A DNA stretch of 64,000 nucleotides from Dendrocalamus latiflorus (lineage: Eukaryota > Streptophyta > Magnoliopsida > Poales > Poaceae). Below are positions 11,273 to 22,602 of the stretch, piece by piece. Made by a program: the position numbers and the translations under genes. The notes under the pieces are model-generated. The model had not been told where the DNA came from and made no database searches. It was given only the letters and a program-made list of their open reading frames with translations. Positions within the stretch are counted from its first letter, which is position 1. Every line of letters begins with the position of its first letter. The stretch spans positions 10,746,075 through 10,810,074 of the forward strand of contig CM029617.1 of NCBI GenBank assembly GCA_017311315.1. The letters run 5' to 3'.

Positions 11273-11790
11273 TGATATTCCCTTCAACCCCTAAATATAT
11301 TTCTGTTTATTGGCTAGCCTCAGGAAATGCTAGCCATGCCCTCTGAAACAAGCAGATAATCACAGACATAAAACATATACAATTCACACATCTCATTTCA
11401 TTTCAGATACATTTCACATCTCAATTCATTTCACAGACATAAAACATCCAATTGACAACGCACTTCATTTCACAAACATAAAGCATCCATTTCGCAAATC
11501 AATTCATTGAGTTGAAATAAAATATCCATTAACAAATACACAAATGTAAAAGATCTACACTGTATTTGCACTTAGAATTACAATAAAAAATCATTCTGGG
11601 CAGTGGAACTCTCCATCTGATCTTACGACTTTTGACCACAAAAACCAAATGAGCTCTCCTCGAATTTTTGCAAAATCCGGCTGTGTCAATGCAGATGTAG
11701 AGATGGACGCAGCCTGTCGATAGGAATATCAACGCGAGCACATATAAAACTTGACATGTATGAAATAAATGTGGGAAGATTGACAAACCT
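11273..11790. other. CACTA1 non-coding 3' region
   Basis: AT-rich, with repeated CATTTCACA/ATAAAACATCCA phrases at 11380-11500. It probably holds the 3' UTR of the TNPA/Ulp1 gene that reads into it from the right. No other feature. Confidence 0.5.
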
Positions 11791-14502
11791 TAGAATTAGT
11801 GATCTTGGTGGAATCGAGGAGTAGTCTCATATGGTGGCACACGTAGTATCCACACGTGTTGCCCGGCTCCTGCTGGTGGCACTGCAAAAAATATAATGTG
11901 TTAAATCAAGTGGCATTACTACTATGTGTTGTATATGATTAATTAATGTGTAGCTAGCGAATACCCGAAACTTGCGATCATGTTTCAAGGCCTTGGCCCC
12001 TGTCGTCGAGTCACGTGTTTGTTGAACGTATGTGGCGAACGACCTTCGTTATTCGAAAAAGTTAGATTAGTTATTCGGAAGGAAAGAAAGAGTACAATGT
12101 ACAATGTACATACCTATCGAGTATTCGGGCGATAGCTGTGTACTTGGATTTGTTCTTACTTAGAGAATCAAGGTATATAGCCTTGTTCCATTTTGGTATA
12201 ATTACAATTAAAATCCAATGGAATTTCTCATTGTATGGCATAAGAACAAATTCCTTATCTTGGTGAGCCAGCAGTGCTTTTGTAATATAGTCCTCGACGA
12301 AGGATGCATTCTCGATGATGGTATCAATGGCGACCAAGCGTGGGTCCAGGAAACCAATTTGTGATTTCGATGATCTAGCTTCGGTCAGCATGAATCTATA
12401 TATAACATAGGAAAGCAACAAATTATGACATATATCGGTATTACGTGAACAGAGACTGTGATTGTACAGACTTACAGCGTCCAGCATCGAACGAGTGAGG
12501 CATCGAGAGCGTTGAGCGTGAAAAGTTCAAATATATCGTCAAAGGTCACCGCGAAGACACAGTCCTGAGCTTCGTGCAAGAAATGTTCCGGCTTGAATTT
12601 GACAGTGATACCTGAGCGCCGTTCTGCCTCTGGCTTATTGGACTCTTCCATATACCAAAGGTGGAATCTTTGGCAACCAAGTCCTAGTTTTTGGAGCTCT
12701 TCCTGGACTACCATCGGCTGAGCTAGCACGAATTTGCGGGCCAATGGCATGGACGGGAAATCATCATCATCCTTCGTCTTTGATTTGCCCTGGCCACTGC
12801 CTCGATTGTGGGTCGACTTTATGCTAGTCGACTGTAATGGTATAGATGGTGCAAGTTGCTCTGGCGAGAATAGCACCCGTGGAGATAGCACCGGTGCAGG
12901 TAGCTGTGGTTCGCACTCCCCGTGTGGAGATGGCACCAGTGCAAGTTGCTGTGGTTCGCACTGCACTTCTGGTCCTGCCACCGGTGAAGAAGCCTCCAGG
13001 GAGATGTCGGTTTTGGACCACTGGATGAATGTTCCAATGGCCTGTCCTAGATTCACGATCTCGTCGTTGGGGGGCTTCGGTAGCGGGACCACCTCAAAAT
13101 TGGCATACACACCATCCACATTAACTTTTGCGAAGCCTGACGCTAAAGCTTGACCGTGCACCATGGCCCCGATACCAGACGAATATGCCTGGCCCCAAGC
13201 AGCGTACAAGGGAATGGAGCCATATCTCACTTGGAGCCTGCACGTCGTAGGCTCCTACATAACGATACAAAATTAGCTACTCGAATAGGCCTACCAATGG
13301 AGCAAGCATTCGAAAGGTAATAATTATTATCAGGATGTCGTCCACAGAAAATTTGGACTGGGTTTGCGTCGGATTGGACGCGCAGCTACTCGGATGGTTG
13401 TGCGGGCTAGCTAGCACAGGAGCGTTGGTGGCGGCCTGCTGACTTTCTGTCTGTTTCCGCACCTCATCTCTGATTACATCAGCCATCTGAGCTAATAGCT
13501 CCTCTCTAAGAGATTCCTTGATCTCTTCTCGTAGCTGTGCGTCACGCTCGGCTTTGTTTCTCTTCCTGCGCCGATACATGTCGGAGTCATCTTGGAAACC
13601 ATGTTTCCAAGGAACGTAAAGCCCAAGGCCTCTCGTACGACCCGGGTGCTCCTTGTTTCCCAGGGCCACGGAGAGCATATCATTCTCCCTTATTCCCTGG
13701 AATGATCCCAGGGTAGATTGAAAACTCAGCTCTTCCTGCAAGAGCACGACATGTCATTTCAATTCGTACGAAGTTGTGGAGTAATTACAAGCTACGTAGT
13801 TCGATCGATATCTTATCAGGCGCTCGGTCACTTGCTGGTCTGAAGGGTTTCGAAAGGTGACGTCCCTTGATGTCGTTGTAGATGACTTTGCTCTAATCCA
13901 ATTTCGAGCGCGGTCATCCGGGATATTGGAAAACGGCGGGGCGATGTCCTGTGCAGCTGCCAGCTCATCCTCCTTCATCCACTGCGAGATTTTACCCGCA
14001 TACCCAGCTGTGCCAAGTCTGTGAGGGTGTGTATTTTTTGCCTGGAGGGCCTTGTGCGCCACACTTGTACTTTTGAAATCTTCGGTCGTTTATGAAGAGG
14101 CGTTTCGTCCGTCTCCACGTATTTCTTGACAAGCGTGCTCTTGAAGTTCTTCCATGCTTTGCACACCGCTTTGTAGGTTTGTTGTTGCACAGCGTCCAGG
14201 TGTTCTTCTGGGAACTCGAACGATGCCAAAATTTCGGTCCACAGCTCACGTTTCCGAGTGTCAGGCACGTTCTTCCACGAATTGTATGTGATCTCAATTC
14301 GTTCTCGTGCAACTACTCCGACCATGGTTCGGAATGCGTTTACTGCTTTTTGAGGAAGGATTGGGACCCCAGATGCATTCACCGCTGTGATGATCTGTCG
14401 GCCCTCAGGCTTCTTTGATAGCCCTCTTCCTTGGCGTCTTGATGTTGGAGCGGACGCCTCCGGCGATGATGTTGAAGAATGCGCGGGTGACATGTTGCTC
14501 AT
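11791..14502 (-). pseudogene. CACTA1 second gene: TNPA-like protein with C-terminal Ulp1 cysteine protease domain
   Basis: The first exon starts with ATG at 14502 and encodes a Ser/Pro-rich leader and a Trp/Lys-rich block (ITYNSWKNVPDTRKREL, KAWKNFKSTLVKKYV). The next blocks are HPHRLGTAGYAGKISQW (about 14020) and a charged coiled coil (13450-13580). FEVVPLPKPPNDEIVNLGQA (13070-13100) is typical of plant En/Spm TNPA-type proteins. The C-terminus is a C48 (Ulp1) domain: His in EKFHWILIV and Asp in IYLDSL (12160-12230), then Cys in GNTCGYYVC on an exon starting at 11881 (intron 11882-11964). The triad is therefore complete. A one-base frameshift near 14055 separates the first two blocks, with no plausible intron there, so the gene looks broken. 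Ulp1 domains in CACTA second genes are known; their role in transposition is unclear. Confidence 0.85.
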
Positions 14503-15005
14503 TTTGTGGGTCTATTAAGATAAGATGAGAAAGTAATCATATTGAATTGCAAGACAAGAGAGGAGTAGAGGGGAGGGGGAGAAGGGAGGGGGTGATATGG
14601 ACATAGAGAGGGGGTGATGTGCCTATCTTACCAATGTACCAATGTATCAAGTCCTTCTTTTTCCCGCAAAATTCAAATCAATTTTATTACAAAAGTGCAA
14701 AAAAAAGACATTCCAGATTCTTCGGTGAGCAGCCAACATAGCCGAATCATCGCTACTGGCGTACGTGATCCGGAGACCAGAGATGAAGAGAAGGAGTGGG
14801 AAGAAGCAGATGGATAGTCACTCACCGAAGAAGTCGGCTATATCGGCTGCTCACCGAAGAATCTGGGAATTTCTTTTTTTTGAACTTCTGTACTAAAATT
14901 TCCTTGAATTTTGTAATACTATTACTACAAGGTCTCTAAACAAAGTGCCTATCCTAGCACCTACTTTAGTTGCTAAAACTATAAACCAAATAGCAAAGTC
15001 CCTAA
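14503..15005. other. CACTA1 spacer upstream of the TNPA/Ulp1 gene
   Basis: Probable promoter and 5' UTR of the gene starting at 14502. A purine-rich tract (GAGAGGAGTAGAGGGGAGGG, near 14558-14577) recurs at 15606-15660. Short inverted text (CCAGATTCTTCGGTGAGCAG at 14714 and CTGCTCACCGAAGAATCTGG at 14847) makes a further hairpin of about 150 bp. Confidence 0.55.
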
Positions 15006-15499
15006 ACAAAGGTCTATGAAGCAAATGACATAAACTAGTGTATCCGGTTCATTGAACGGGAACACTATAGTATGTCACTTGCTTCATTTGCTGTTTTTTG
15101 TCTAGATACATGGAGCATTTGGGTGGAAAGATCAACTGTTTCGTCAGGCGCATGACTGCCAATTCGAAGCATAGCATAGCATCCGAGGCACATCCGAGGC
15201 CTGCTGCTGTGTCTTGAGGAATGCCAAGAGCTGGTATTCAGATGGGTTACGAGAATAAGATTCATAATTTATAGTTTGAGGAATGGCACATCTGAAGACC
15301 AGCTCTTGGCATTCTTCAAGACACAACTGCAGGCCTTGGATGTGCCTCGGATGCTATGCTATGCTTCAAATTGGCAGTCATGAGCCTGACGACACAATGT
15401 ATTTCTTTCCACCCAAATGGTCAATGTATCTTTTGCAATAATCGCAGGATTTCTTTATCCGGATACACTAGAATATGTTACTTGCTTCATGCCCTTTGA
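15006..15499. repeat. Long inverted repeat (hairpin) inside CACTA1
   Basis: The left arm (about 15006-15249) and right arm (about 15284-15499) are near-complementary over more than 200 bp, with a spacer of about 34 bp. Paired landmarks are GAATGCCAAGAGCTGGT with ACCAGCTCTTGGCATTC, ATAGCATAGCATCCGAGGCA with TGCCTCGGATGCTATGCTAT, and CTAGTGTATCCGG with CCGGATACACTAG. No coding frame. A transcript across it would fold into a long stem. Confidence 0.9.
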
Positions 15500-15708
15500 T
15501 CATATACTCTTCCTTGATTGGTTAATTTGTGCTCTCAAATTGTAGGGTTGCACATGATAAGATGAGGAAGCAAGAAAAGTGATACATGATGCTCAATGTT
15601 AGGAAGAGAGGAGAGGAGTAGAGGGAAGGGGGAGAAGGGAGGAGAGGAGTAGAGGGAAGGGGGACCCAAATGATTTCAAACTATATACTATATACTAACA
15701 CAACAAGC

Positions 15709-15862
15709 AATGTAATATGTACCAATGTAAACTAAGCTACTGCAGTAAACAATGTACCAATGTAGTATGTACCAAATAGCAAACTAATTAAGCTACTGCA
15801 GTAAACAATGTACCAATGTAATATGTACCAAATAGCAAACTAATTAAGCTACTGCAGTAAAC
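15709..15862. repeat. 56-bp tandem repeat (two full units and one partial)
   Basis: Units at 15751-15806 and 15807-15862 are almost identical (AATGTACCAATGTA... to ...CTACTGCAGTAAAC). A shortened unit precedes them at 15709-15750. It lies in the intergenic part of CACTA1. No function seen. Confidence 0.9.
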
Positions 15863-16034
15863 AATGTACCAAGCATCAAGCATCAACCCTAAACACTAAC
15901 AGTAAGCATGAAGCATCAACCCTAAATATGTACTAAGCAACTAACCATAACAGTATGAAGCATCAAGCATCAACCCTAAACACTAACAGTAAGCATGAAG
16001 CTCGGGGATGGATTTGATTACCTTACGGTTTTGG

Positions 16035-16290
16035 TGACCTTAGGGACGCAGGAGGAGGAGGCGGCGGCGACGGAGGAGGAGGAGGCGGCGATGACGACGG
16101 AGGAGGAGGAGGCGACGACGACGGAGGAGGAGGCGACGGGCTCGGGGAGGCGACGGAGGAGGAGGAGGCGGCGGCGACGGAGGAGGAGGCGACGGGCTCG
16201 GGGAGGCGGCGACGGAGGAGGAGGAGGCTGCGGCGACGTCTTCGTCCGGGGAGGTGGCCGGCGAGGGCTCGGGGAGGCGACGACGACGAC
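16035..16290. repeat. GGA/GGC low-complexity tract
   Basis: A run of GGAGGAGGAGGCGGCGACG-like triplets. Open frames on both strands (poly-Arg, poly-Glu, poly-Pro) result from composition and are not supported as genes. Confidence 0.85.
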
Positions 16291-16365
16291 GGGCTCGGGA
16301 TTTAGATCTAATCGAATAACTGCAGCGCACACGGAAAACCCTAGCGAGAGGGTATATGTAGGGAG

Positions 16366-16531
16366 ATTATCACAGACGGTTCTAAACTTAGAACCGTCTG
16401 TGATAATATATCACAGACGGTTTTGAGTTAAAAACCGTCTGTGATAGTTTACTATCACAGACGGTTCTAAACTTAGAACCGTCTGTGATATGTTATCACA
16501 GACGGTTCTAAATTTAGAACCGTCTGTGATA
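16366..16531. repeat. Internal cluster of CACTA1 subterminal motifs
   Basis: Four hairpin pairs of TCACAGACGGTT...AACCGTCTGTGA lie between the two genes, about 5.5 kb from the nearest element end. They face the 3' end of TNP2 and lie upstream of the TNPA/Ulp1 gene. Confidence 0.93.
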
Positions 16532-16815
16532 AGCCTTTGCCGGCTGTTGCAATTAAGACAACACCAATAACTACACAGCTGCATTCATATCAACTACCAA
16601 ACAGCTGCATTCATATACAACACCAACCAGCTGCATTCACACAGTGTATTTCTTGATACATTTTGTCATTCTCAAATACATCACACATATACATCACATA
16701 TACATCTCAAAATTGACTACATCACACATTTTCACATATACATATCAAAATTGACTACATCACACATTTTCACATATACATCTCAAAATTGTCACACATT
16801 TTCACATATACATTC

Positions 16816-19800
16816 TTATTGTACTTGCTTATTTCCTTTAAAAATTAGCCCTTCATCATGATCAATGCGTACGTAACTAGTTTCGTCACGTTGTTCATCG
16901 TCGACCCTTATGCCATTTCCAAAAGGAGGTAACTCGTCAAATTGATTGTATTCCTCCTCGTCCACTACATTCTCCACTCCGACAATTCTCCTTTTTCCAT
17001 GAAGAACTACATGGCGTTTCTTATTTGCCGGGTCGGTTACATAGAAAACTTGAACAACTTGATTGGCGAGTACGAATGGTTCGTCTTTGTACCCGACACG
17101 TTGGAGGTCCACGGTCGTGACACCGTACTTGTCAACCTTCACCTGTGGGAGATGCACCCAACGGCAGCGAAATAAGGGGATCTTGAAAACCACATAGTCG
17201 AGCTCCCAAATCTCTTCTATGAAGCCATAGTACGAGTTTCTCGACCCATCGGTACTGAATGCATCTATGCGGACACCGCTGTTCTGGTTAGTGCTCTTGA
17301 CATCCTGAGACTGCGTATAGAATGTGTACCCATTTATGTCATATCCTTGCCATGTCACAACTGTAAATGTCGGCCCTTTTGCCAACCATGTCAGCGTCTC
17401 ACTCGGCGAGCTCCTAGCGATTTGCTCCTTCAACCATTGGTTGAACCGACGGTTGTGTTGCCTCATGATCCAAACATCCGGCCGCTCCGGATTCTGTTGC
17501 CGAAGCACACCCTTGTGCTGATCCACATAAGGTGCCACTTAGTCATGTGTTGCAACACCGTGAAATGGGCTTGAGTATACATGTCCATATCTGGAGTGAT
17601 TGCTTTCCTTCCGATAGTTCCGAGACCCTTCAGCCTCCCCTCATGACGAGATTGAGGGACACCTATCGGCTGAATCTGAGCCATATAATCGACACAAAAC
17701 TCAATGACCTCTTCGCTTGCATAACCTTCGACGATGCTGCCCTCCGGCCGAGAACGATTCCGTACGTAGGACTTGAGAATTCCCATGAACCTCTCAAATG
17801 GGTACATGCTACGTAGGAATACGGGCCCGCACATTTTTATCTCCCACACAACGTGAACAATGAGATGGACCATGATATCGAAAAACGAAGGAGGAAAATA
17901 CATTTCAAGGTGACATAGAGTCATCACCCCTCGTCCTACAGAGCATCTAGTCCTTCGGGATCGATGACCTTCTGAGCAATTGTGTTAAAGAAATAATATA
18001 GCCTCATGATTGTCTCTCGGATTTTGATCGGTAAAATATTTCTAATTGCAATAGGGAGCATCTGTGTCATCAGCACATGACAATCATGAGACTTCATGCC
18101 ATTTAACTTCAAATCTTGCATCGAAACAAGTTTCTTCACGTTGCCGGAGTAACCAGACGGAACTTTGACACCATGCAAGCACTGGCACAGTTCTGTTTTC
18201 TCAGCCTTGGACAGAGTGTAACACGCAGGGGGAAGGTACGTTCGTGCATTATCAGTGCATGTCGGTGCTAACTCAGGCCTGATGTCCATATCAGCCAAGT
18301 CAAGCCGTGCGTTGACGCCGTCCTTTGTTTTATCACGGATGTTTAGTAAGAGAACAATCAAGCTGTCGCACACATTCTTTTCTACGTGCATGACGTCGAT
18401 GCAGTGCCGAACATCTAGGTACTCCCAATAAGGTAAGTCCCAAAATATTGATCTCTTCTTCCAGGTGTTCTTCTCATGAGCCCTCAATTTACGTCCCTTT
18501 CCGAGGACAACATCTAAATCCTTAACCATATCATAAACCTCGCGTCCCCTTAAATGCCTTGGAGCTGAACCGTCTTCCTTCTCTCCGTCAAATTGTTTGT
18601 TCATCTTGCGGTATGGGTGAGCCCTCCGAAGGAACCGGCGGTGACGCATGTAGACGGTTTTGCGTGAGTGTCTCAGCCACACACTCTCGGTACCATCTAA
18701 ACAGTGAGTACAAGCTTTGGCACCTTTTATACTATGGCCCGATAGGTTACCAAGGGCAGGATAATCATTTATGGTGCAGAACAATAAGGAGCGCAGAGTG
18801 AAGTTCTCTCGTTTGTATGCATCCCATACCTGTACCCCTTCGTTCCACAGTACTTTTAGATCTTCCACCAACGGTGCTAGGAACACATCGATATCATTCC
18901 CAGGTTGTTTTGGCCCTTGAATAAGTATCGACAGCAAAATGTACTTTCGCTTCATACACAACCAAGGAGGAAGGTTATAGATGCAGAGAGTCACGGGCCA
19001 TGTGCTATGTCGGCTGCTCATGCTACTGAATGGATTCATTCCATCTGTACTCAGTCCAAATCTTATATTCCTTGGTTCTGCACCGAACTCTGCAAAACTC
19101 CTATCGATGTTTCTCCACTGCGCGGAATCAGCAAGGTGTCTTAGCATTCCATCCTTCTTGCGCTCCTCCGAGTGCCAACGCAGCAGTTTTGCCTCCTTTG
19201 GATTTGCATAAAACCTTTTCAAACGGGGAATTATAGGAAAATACCATGCCACCTTAGCAGGAGGTCCTTTCTTCGCCTCTGTTCCCTCGCCATCATCTGA
19301 TTGATTGTTACGTTTGTATCGGGATGTGTTGCACACCGGACATACATGCATGTTTGCATACTCTTTACGGTAGAGGATACAGTCGTTCGGGCATGTATGT
19401 ATTCTTTCTACTTCCATTCCCAACGAACAAAGAACCTTCTTGGCTTTATACGTGGTTTTAGGCAACTCATTTCCCTCCGGAAGCATGTCCGCTAAAAGAC
19501 CTAGCAGCACCGTGAAACTCTTGTCGGACCAACCGTTGCTTGCCTTCAATTTCAACAGTTCAAGCACGCCCGACAACCTCGTGTACTTGCAGCCCGTGTA
19601 CAAAGATTTCTCTGAGTCCTCCATCAAGCCACGGAATTTAACATACTCTCTCTCATCATAGTTCTCTTCTACATCGCGAAGCATCTGATCCAGATTATCA
19701 TCGTGCAACCTATCCGAATCCGAGCCACAATCGACATCAGCCGGCGGCATGTCATTCACTTTACCTGCGATGTCATCCGGGGGCATATCATTCACTTCAC

Positions 19801-20068
19801 CGGCGATGTCATCCGGCGGCATATGATCATTCACTTCGCCATGACTGGTCCAACACGTATAATCCTTTTTGAATCCCCTCCGAATCAAGTGCGCTTCAAT
19901 TTGCCCTCGGTTCTTAAACATCTTCAAATTCTCACAGTCAGTGCATGGACAGCACATATATTCCACCCCCTTATTCAACATATCCTCCTCGGCGGCTCTT
20001 ATAAAAGCAGAAACGCCATTAATGTACTCTTCACTCACACGGCTCGCGGCATACATCCAGCTTCGGTC
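16816..20068 (-). pseudogene. CACTA1 TNP2 transposase, frameshifted
   Basis: TNP2 is the catalytic transposase of plant CACTA elements. An exon can begin at 20068 (AG, then codons for DRSW before the ATG at 20056), matching the usual DRSWM start of the Transpos_assoc domain. Next come CCPCTDCEN (about residues 37-45), a long TNP2 core with FSTDGMNPF-like text, and CIDVMHVEKN (about residue 550). The frame stops at 17936 where relatives continue, then resumes in another frame with FPPSFFDIMVHL and MYPFERFMG (DUF4218-type). A second shift near 17535 leads to GYDINGYTFYT and the DUF4216-type C-terminus ending at 16816. It is nearly full length but has a stop plus two frameshifts, so this copy is probably not functional unless sequencing errors explain them. 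Confidence 0.92.
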
Positions 20069-20493
20069 CTACGTTACGTACATATATAACAACTTAGTAT
20101 TAAAATCTAGAATAACTAATTATAACTACATATACACCGGCCACATTTATTATATTGAGACTTAATTTCCTAGCTCAATTCATATTACAAACACAATAGC
20201 TATTATATAACCAACAATTTTGCAAATTAATTAACCATCTTCAATAACCACTCATGGATTACTTACACCTAAATTGTAATGCAATTAAAAAAATAAATTT
20301 CATTACTAACCATATCTACAGCAACCAGGAAAGTCTGAATCTTAATTCAAATCTCAATCTCTGCCTCTTCCCACCAAATTAACTGGCCTGAAATCGCCTA
20401 GCTTCCTCCCGAGTGAAAAAGTGCGCAGCAGTGGCTAAATCTGGATCGAAATGAAGACGATGCGGTCTGAGCAGCGCAATAAATGCCTTAGTC
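20069..20493. other. CACTA1 spacer upstream of TNP2
   Basis: AT-rich. It probably holds a 5' intron and leader of TNP2, whose coding exon appears to start after an acceptor at 20069-20070. No other feature recognised. Confidence 0.5.
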
Positions 20494-20577
20494 ATTATCA
20501 CAGACGGTTTTTAACTAAAAACCGTCTGTGATAACCAGTTATGACAGACGGTTTTTTATAAAAAACCGTCTGTGATA
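20494..20577. repeat. CACTA1 motif cluster upstream of TNP2
   Basis: Two hairpin pairs of TCACAGACGGTTTTTAAC-type motifs at the presumed TNP2 promoter side. In En/Spm, binding sites near the promoter let the element's own protein control transcription; the same is inferred here. Confidence 0.85.
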
Positions 20578-20786
20578 AGCTTCATACCAGAACGCTTCGC
20601 GCGTGTTTCGATGCCAGAACACTTCGTGTTTCGATCGTCTAATTTACGTCTCTCGATCGTTATACGAAGCGTCTATATCATTCATGTTTGGGTATACGAA
20701 CCGTTTGTGCTAAAGGTTAAATATGCGCTCCTAATCCAGGTCTCTAGCTTCTACGTACGTACAATACAATATACAATTAATACAAC

Positions 20787-21341
20787 TTGGCTTCTACTAC
20801 TGTTCTTGTGATCATCTTCTTCCTCTCATCTGTTCATCACGAATTGTTCGGCCGGAACCTTACACAGGCGGCCAGCAATTTGCATCTGGAGCAGCTTCTC
20901 CGCACCCGCCCTGCTCTCCTTCCCCGACTTTCTTGCATCCGTCAGCTTGACTTGATCCTCCGCCGTCGACGGAGGCGTCTCGCTGCCGCTCAAGAAAGGG
21001 AAACAGCCCTCACCCTGGTTCTTCTCCACAATGTGCGCAATGCGGAAGAAGCTCTACACGCATTGCAGAGACTGATGGATAGCCTTGCCGATCAAGCAGA
21101 AACGACAGATTCTGAGGAATCTTTTCATGCTATCCTCTACGACATTATGGATGCTGCTGATCATTTGCCCAGGCTGCAGGAGGAAGTGCTGAGTACAAGG
21201 GCAATCTTAACGGCGTTCGAGAATTTAGCGGCTGATCCTCCAAGTCCCCAAGTTGAAGAAGAAGCTTACGAAGCCCAAAAGAATACAATCTGGGAAACTC
21301 TTTACCTGTGCGACTTTTGTAATAAATTTGCCTCTAATTGA
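20787..21341 (+). CDS. Open frame of up to 184 codons, unknown protein
   Basis: The frame is open from about 20787 to the stop at 21341, but its first codon is TTG and no ATG lies before mid-frame. The coding part may therefore begin in an upstream exon or at an internal ATG. The predicted text is helix-rich and leucine-rich (LEQLLRTRPALLP, RRRRRRLAAAQE, NAEEALHALQRLMD) with an acidic tail, and no Cys/His pattern or known domain. It is divergent from TNP2 and lies between two motif clusters. It may be an unknown element gene, a captured host exon or chance; I do not recognise it. Confidence 0.4.
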   Translation: MASTTVLVIIFFLSSVHHELFGRNLTQAASNLHLEQLLRTRPALLPRLSCIRQLDLILRRRRRRLAAAQERETALTLVLLHNVRNAEEALHALQRLMDSLADQAETTDSEESFHAILYDIMDAADHLPRLQEEVLSTRAILTAFENLAADPPSPQVEEEAYEAQKNTIWETLYLCDFCNKFASN

Positions 21342-21458
21342 AATTAATAAATTTGCCTTTAATTTGTGATCTCTTGTCTCAGTAGTTCTGTAGTTAAGTT
21401 ATTAGAAGCAATGTGTACTTATATATTAACCTCTGATCTAGAATATGACAGACAAAGG

Positions 21459-21735
21459 GACATCACAGCCGGTTCTTGTGAAAAACCGTCTGTGAACATT
21501 CCCAGACGGTTCTTAACAACAACCGGCTGTGATAGTCGACACAACACAGACGGTTTTTAATAAAAAACCGTCTGTGATAATCCAGTATCACAGACGGTTC
21601 AGCAATAAGAACCGTCTGTGATACTCCTTTTTCCCGCCACAAATACCACAGACGGCCTTCAAATTAAAACCGTCTGTAATAGTTTACATTACAGACGGTT
21701 TCACAAAACCGTCTGTGATTTGCCGTCTACAGACG
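21459..21735. repeat. CACTA1 right-side motif cluster, inner
   Basis: Several pairs of ACAGACGGTTTT and AAAACCGTCTGT with drifting spacers, including variants with CCGGCTGTGA. Same family as the left array. Confidence 0.9.
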
Positions 21736-22165
21736 GTGCAGCTGAACAAGACACACTTACGGCAAGAGTGTGTTGGTAGTAGTCGGCGTTGTGGAGGAAC
21801 AAGAAATACAGACACAAGCATAACAACACATTCAGATCTATTACAGGATAACAAGCTAACGAGCCCTTCATGGCACGACGGTGCGGTTGAACAAGACACA
21901 CTTACGACACTTACAGCAAGAGTGTGTTGTCCAACCACCCGCCGTGCCGCGATGGAGGCGCTAGCTCATAGCGGAGGGGAGATGCATGAAGGAAGCACAA
22001 CAACACATTCAGATCGATCTATTACAGAATAACAAGCTAACGAACCCTTCATGGCACAACGGTGCGACTGAACAAGACACACTTACGCCATTTACGGCAA
22101 GAGTGTGTTGTCCAGCCGCCCGCTGTGCCGTAACGGAGGCGCTAGCTCACAGCGGAGGGGAAGCA
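21735..22165. repeat. Tandem triplication between motif clusters
   Basis: Three units start GGTGCRGYTGAACAAGACAC at 21735, 21880 and 22061. They share CAAGAGTGTGTTG and, in part, GGAGGCGCTAGCTCA and CCCTTCATGGCAC. Lengths are about 145, 181 and 105 bp. No coding signal. Confidence 0.9.
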
Positions 22166-22336
22166 AGCTAGCTAGTGGATGAACTCACGCGTGACTAGTA
22201 CCACTGGAAAGGTCGATGGGGTTATTAATAAGGGCTGAGTAGTGGGTGAAACTGCTGCCTGCCATTCGTGGAGAGAACGGACGGTCGAGATAGAAATCCT
22301 GGGTATTCGCCAATTATTGGTGACATGTGATTTTTA

Positions 22337-22570
22337 GAGACGGTTATTAACACGAACCGTCTGTGTTGTCCAGATTATCACAGACGGTTCGTATTAAGAA
22401 CCGTCTGTGAAAGTTCATAGACGGTTCTTAATACAAACCGTCTGTGATGTTTCAATTATCGCAGACGGTTCGTGTTAATAACCGTCTGTGAAAATATCAC
22501 AGACGGTTGCGAGTATAAACCGTTTGTGAAAGTTTCATCACAGACGGTTCCGTATAAACCGTCTGTAATG
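22337..22570. repeat. CACTA1 right subterminal array
   Basis: Alternating ACAGACGGTTCGT and ACGAACCGTCTGT motifs end about 30 bp before the terminal repeat at 22586-22602. Confidence 0.92.
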
Positions 22571-22602
22571 TAGCGTCCAGTATAGCCTCTTTTGTAGTAG
22601 TG

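Larger units (their letters stand above)
10842..22602 (-). mobile_element. CACTA1, EnSpm element of 11,761 bp
   Basis: Terminal inverted repeats are CACTACTACAGAAAAGG on the left and its near complement CCTCTTTTGTAGTAGTG on the right. The 3-bp target duplication CAC lies at 10839-10841 and 22603-22605. Subterminal arrays of TCACAGACGG palindromes occupy both ends. Two genes on the minus strand encode TNP2 (16816-20068) and a TNPA/Ulp1 protein (11791-14502); both have frameshifts. It is inserted inside a Tourist-like MITE. Confidence 0.97.

Noticed and set aside
15995..16426. Arg- and Glu-rich open frame and its antisense counterparts
   Set aside because: Produced by a GGA/GGC triplet tract on both strands; no domain, no context.
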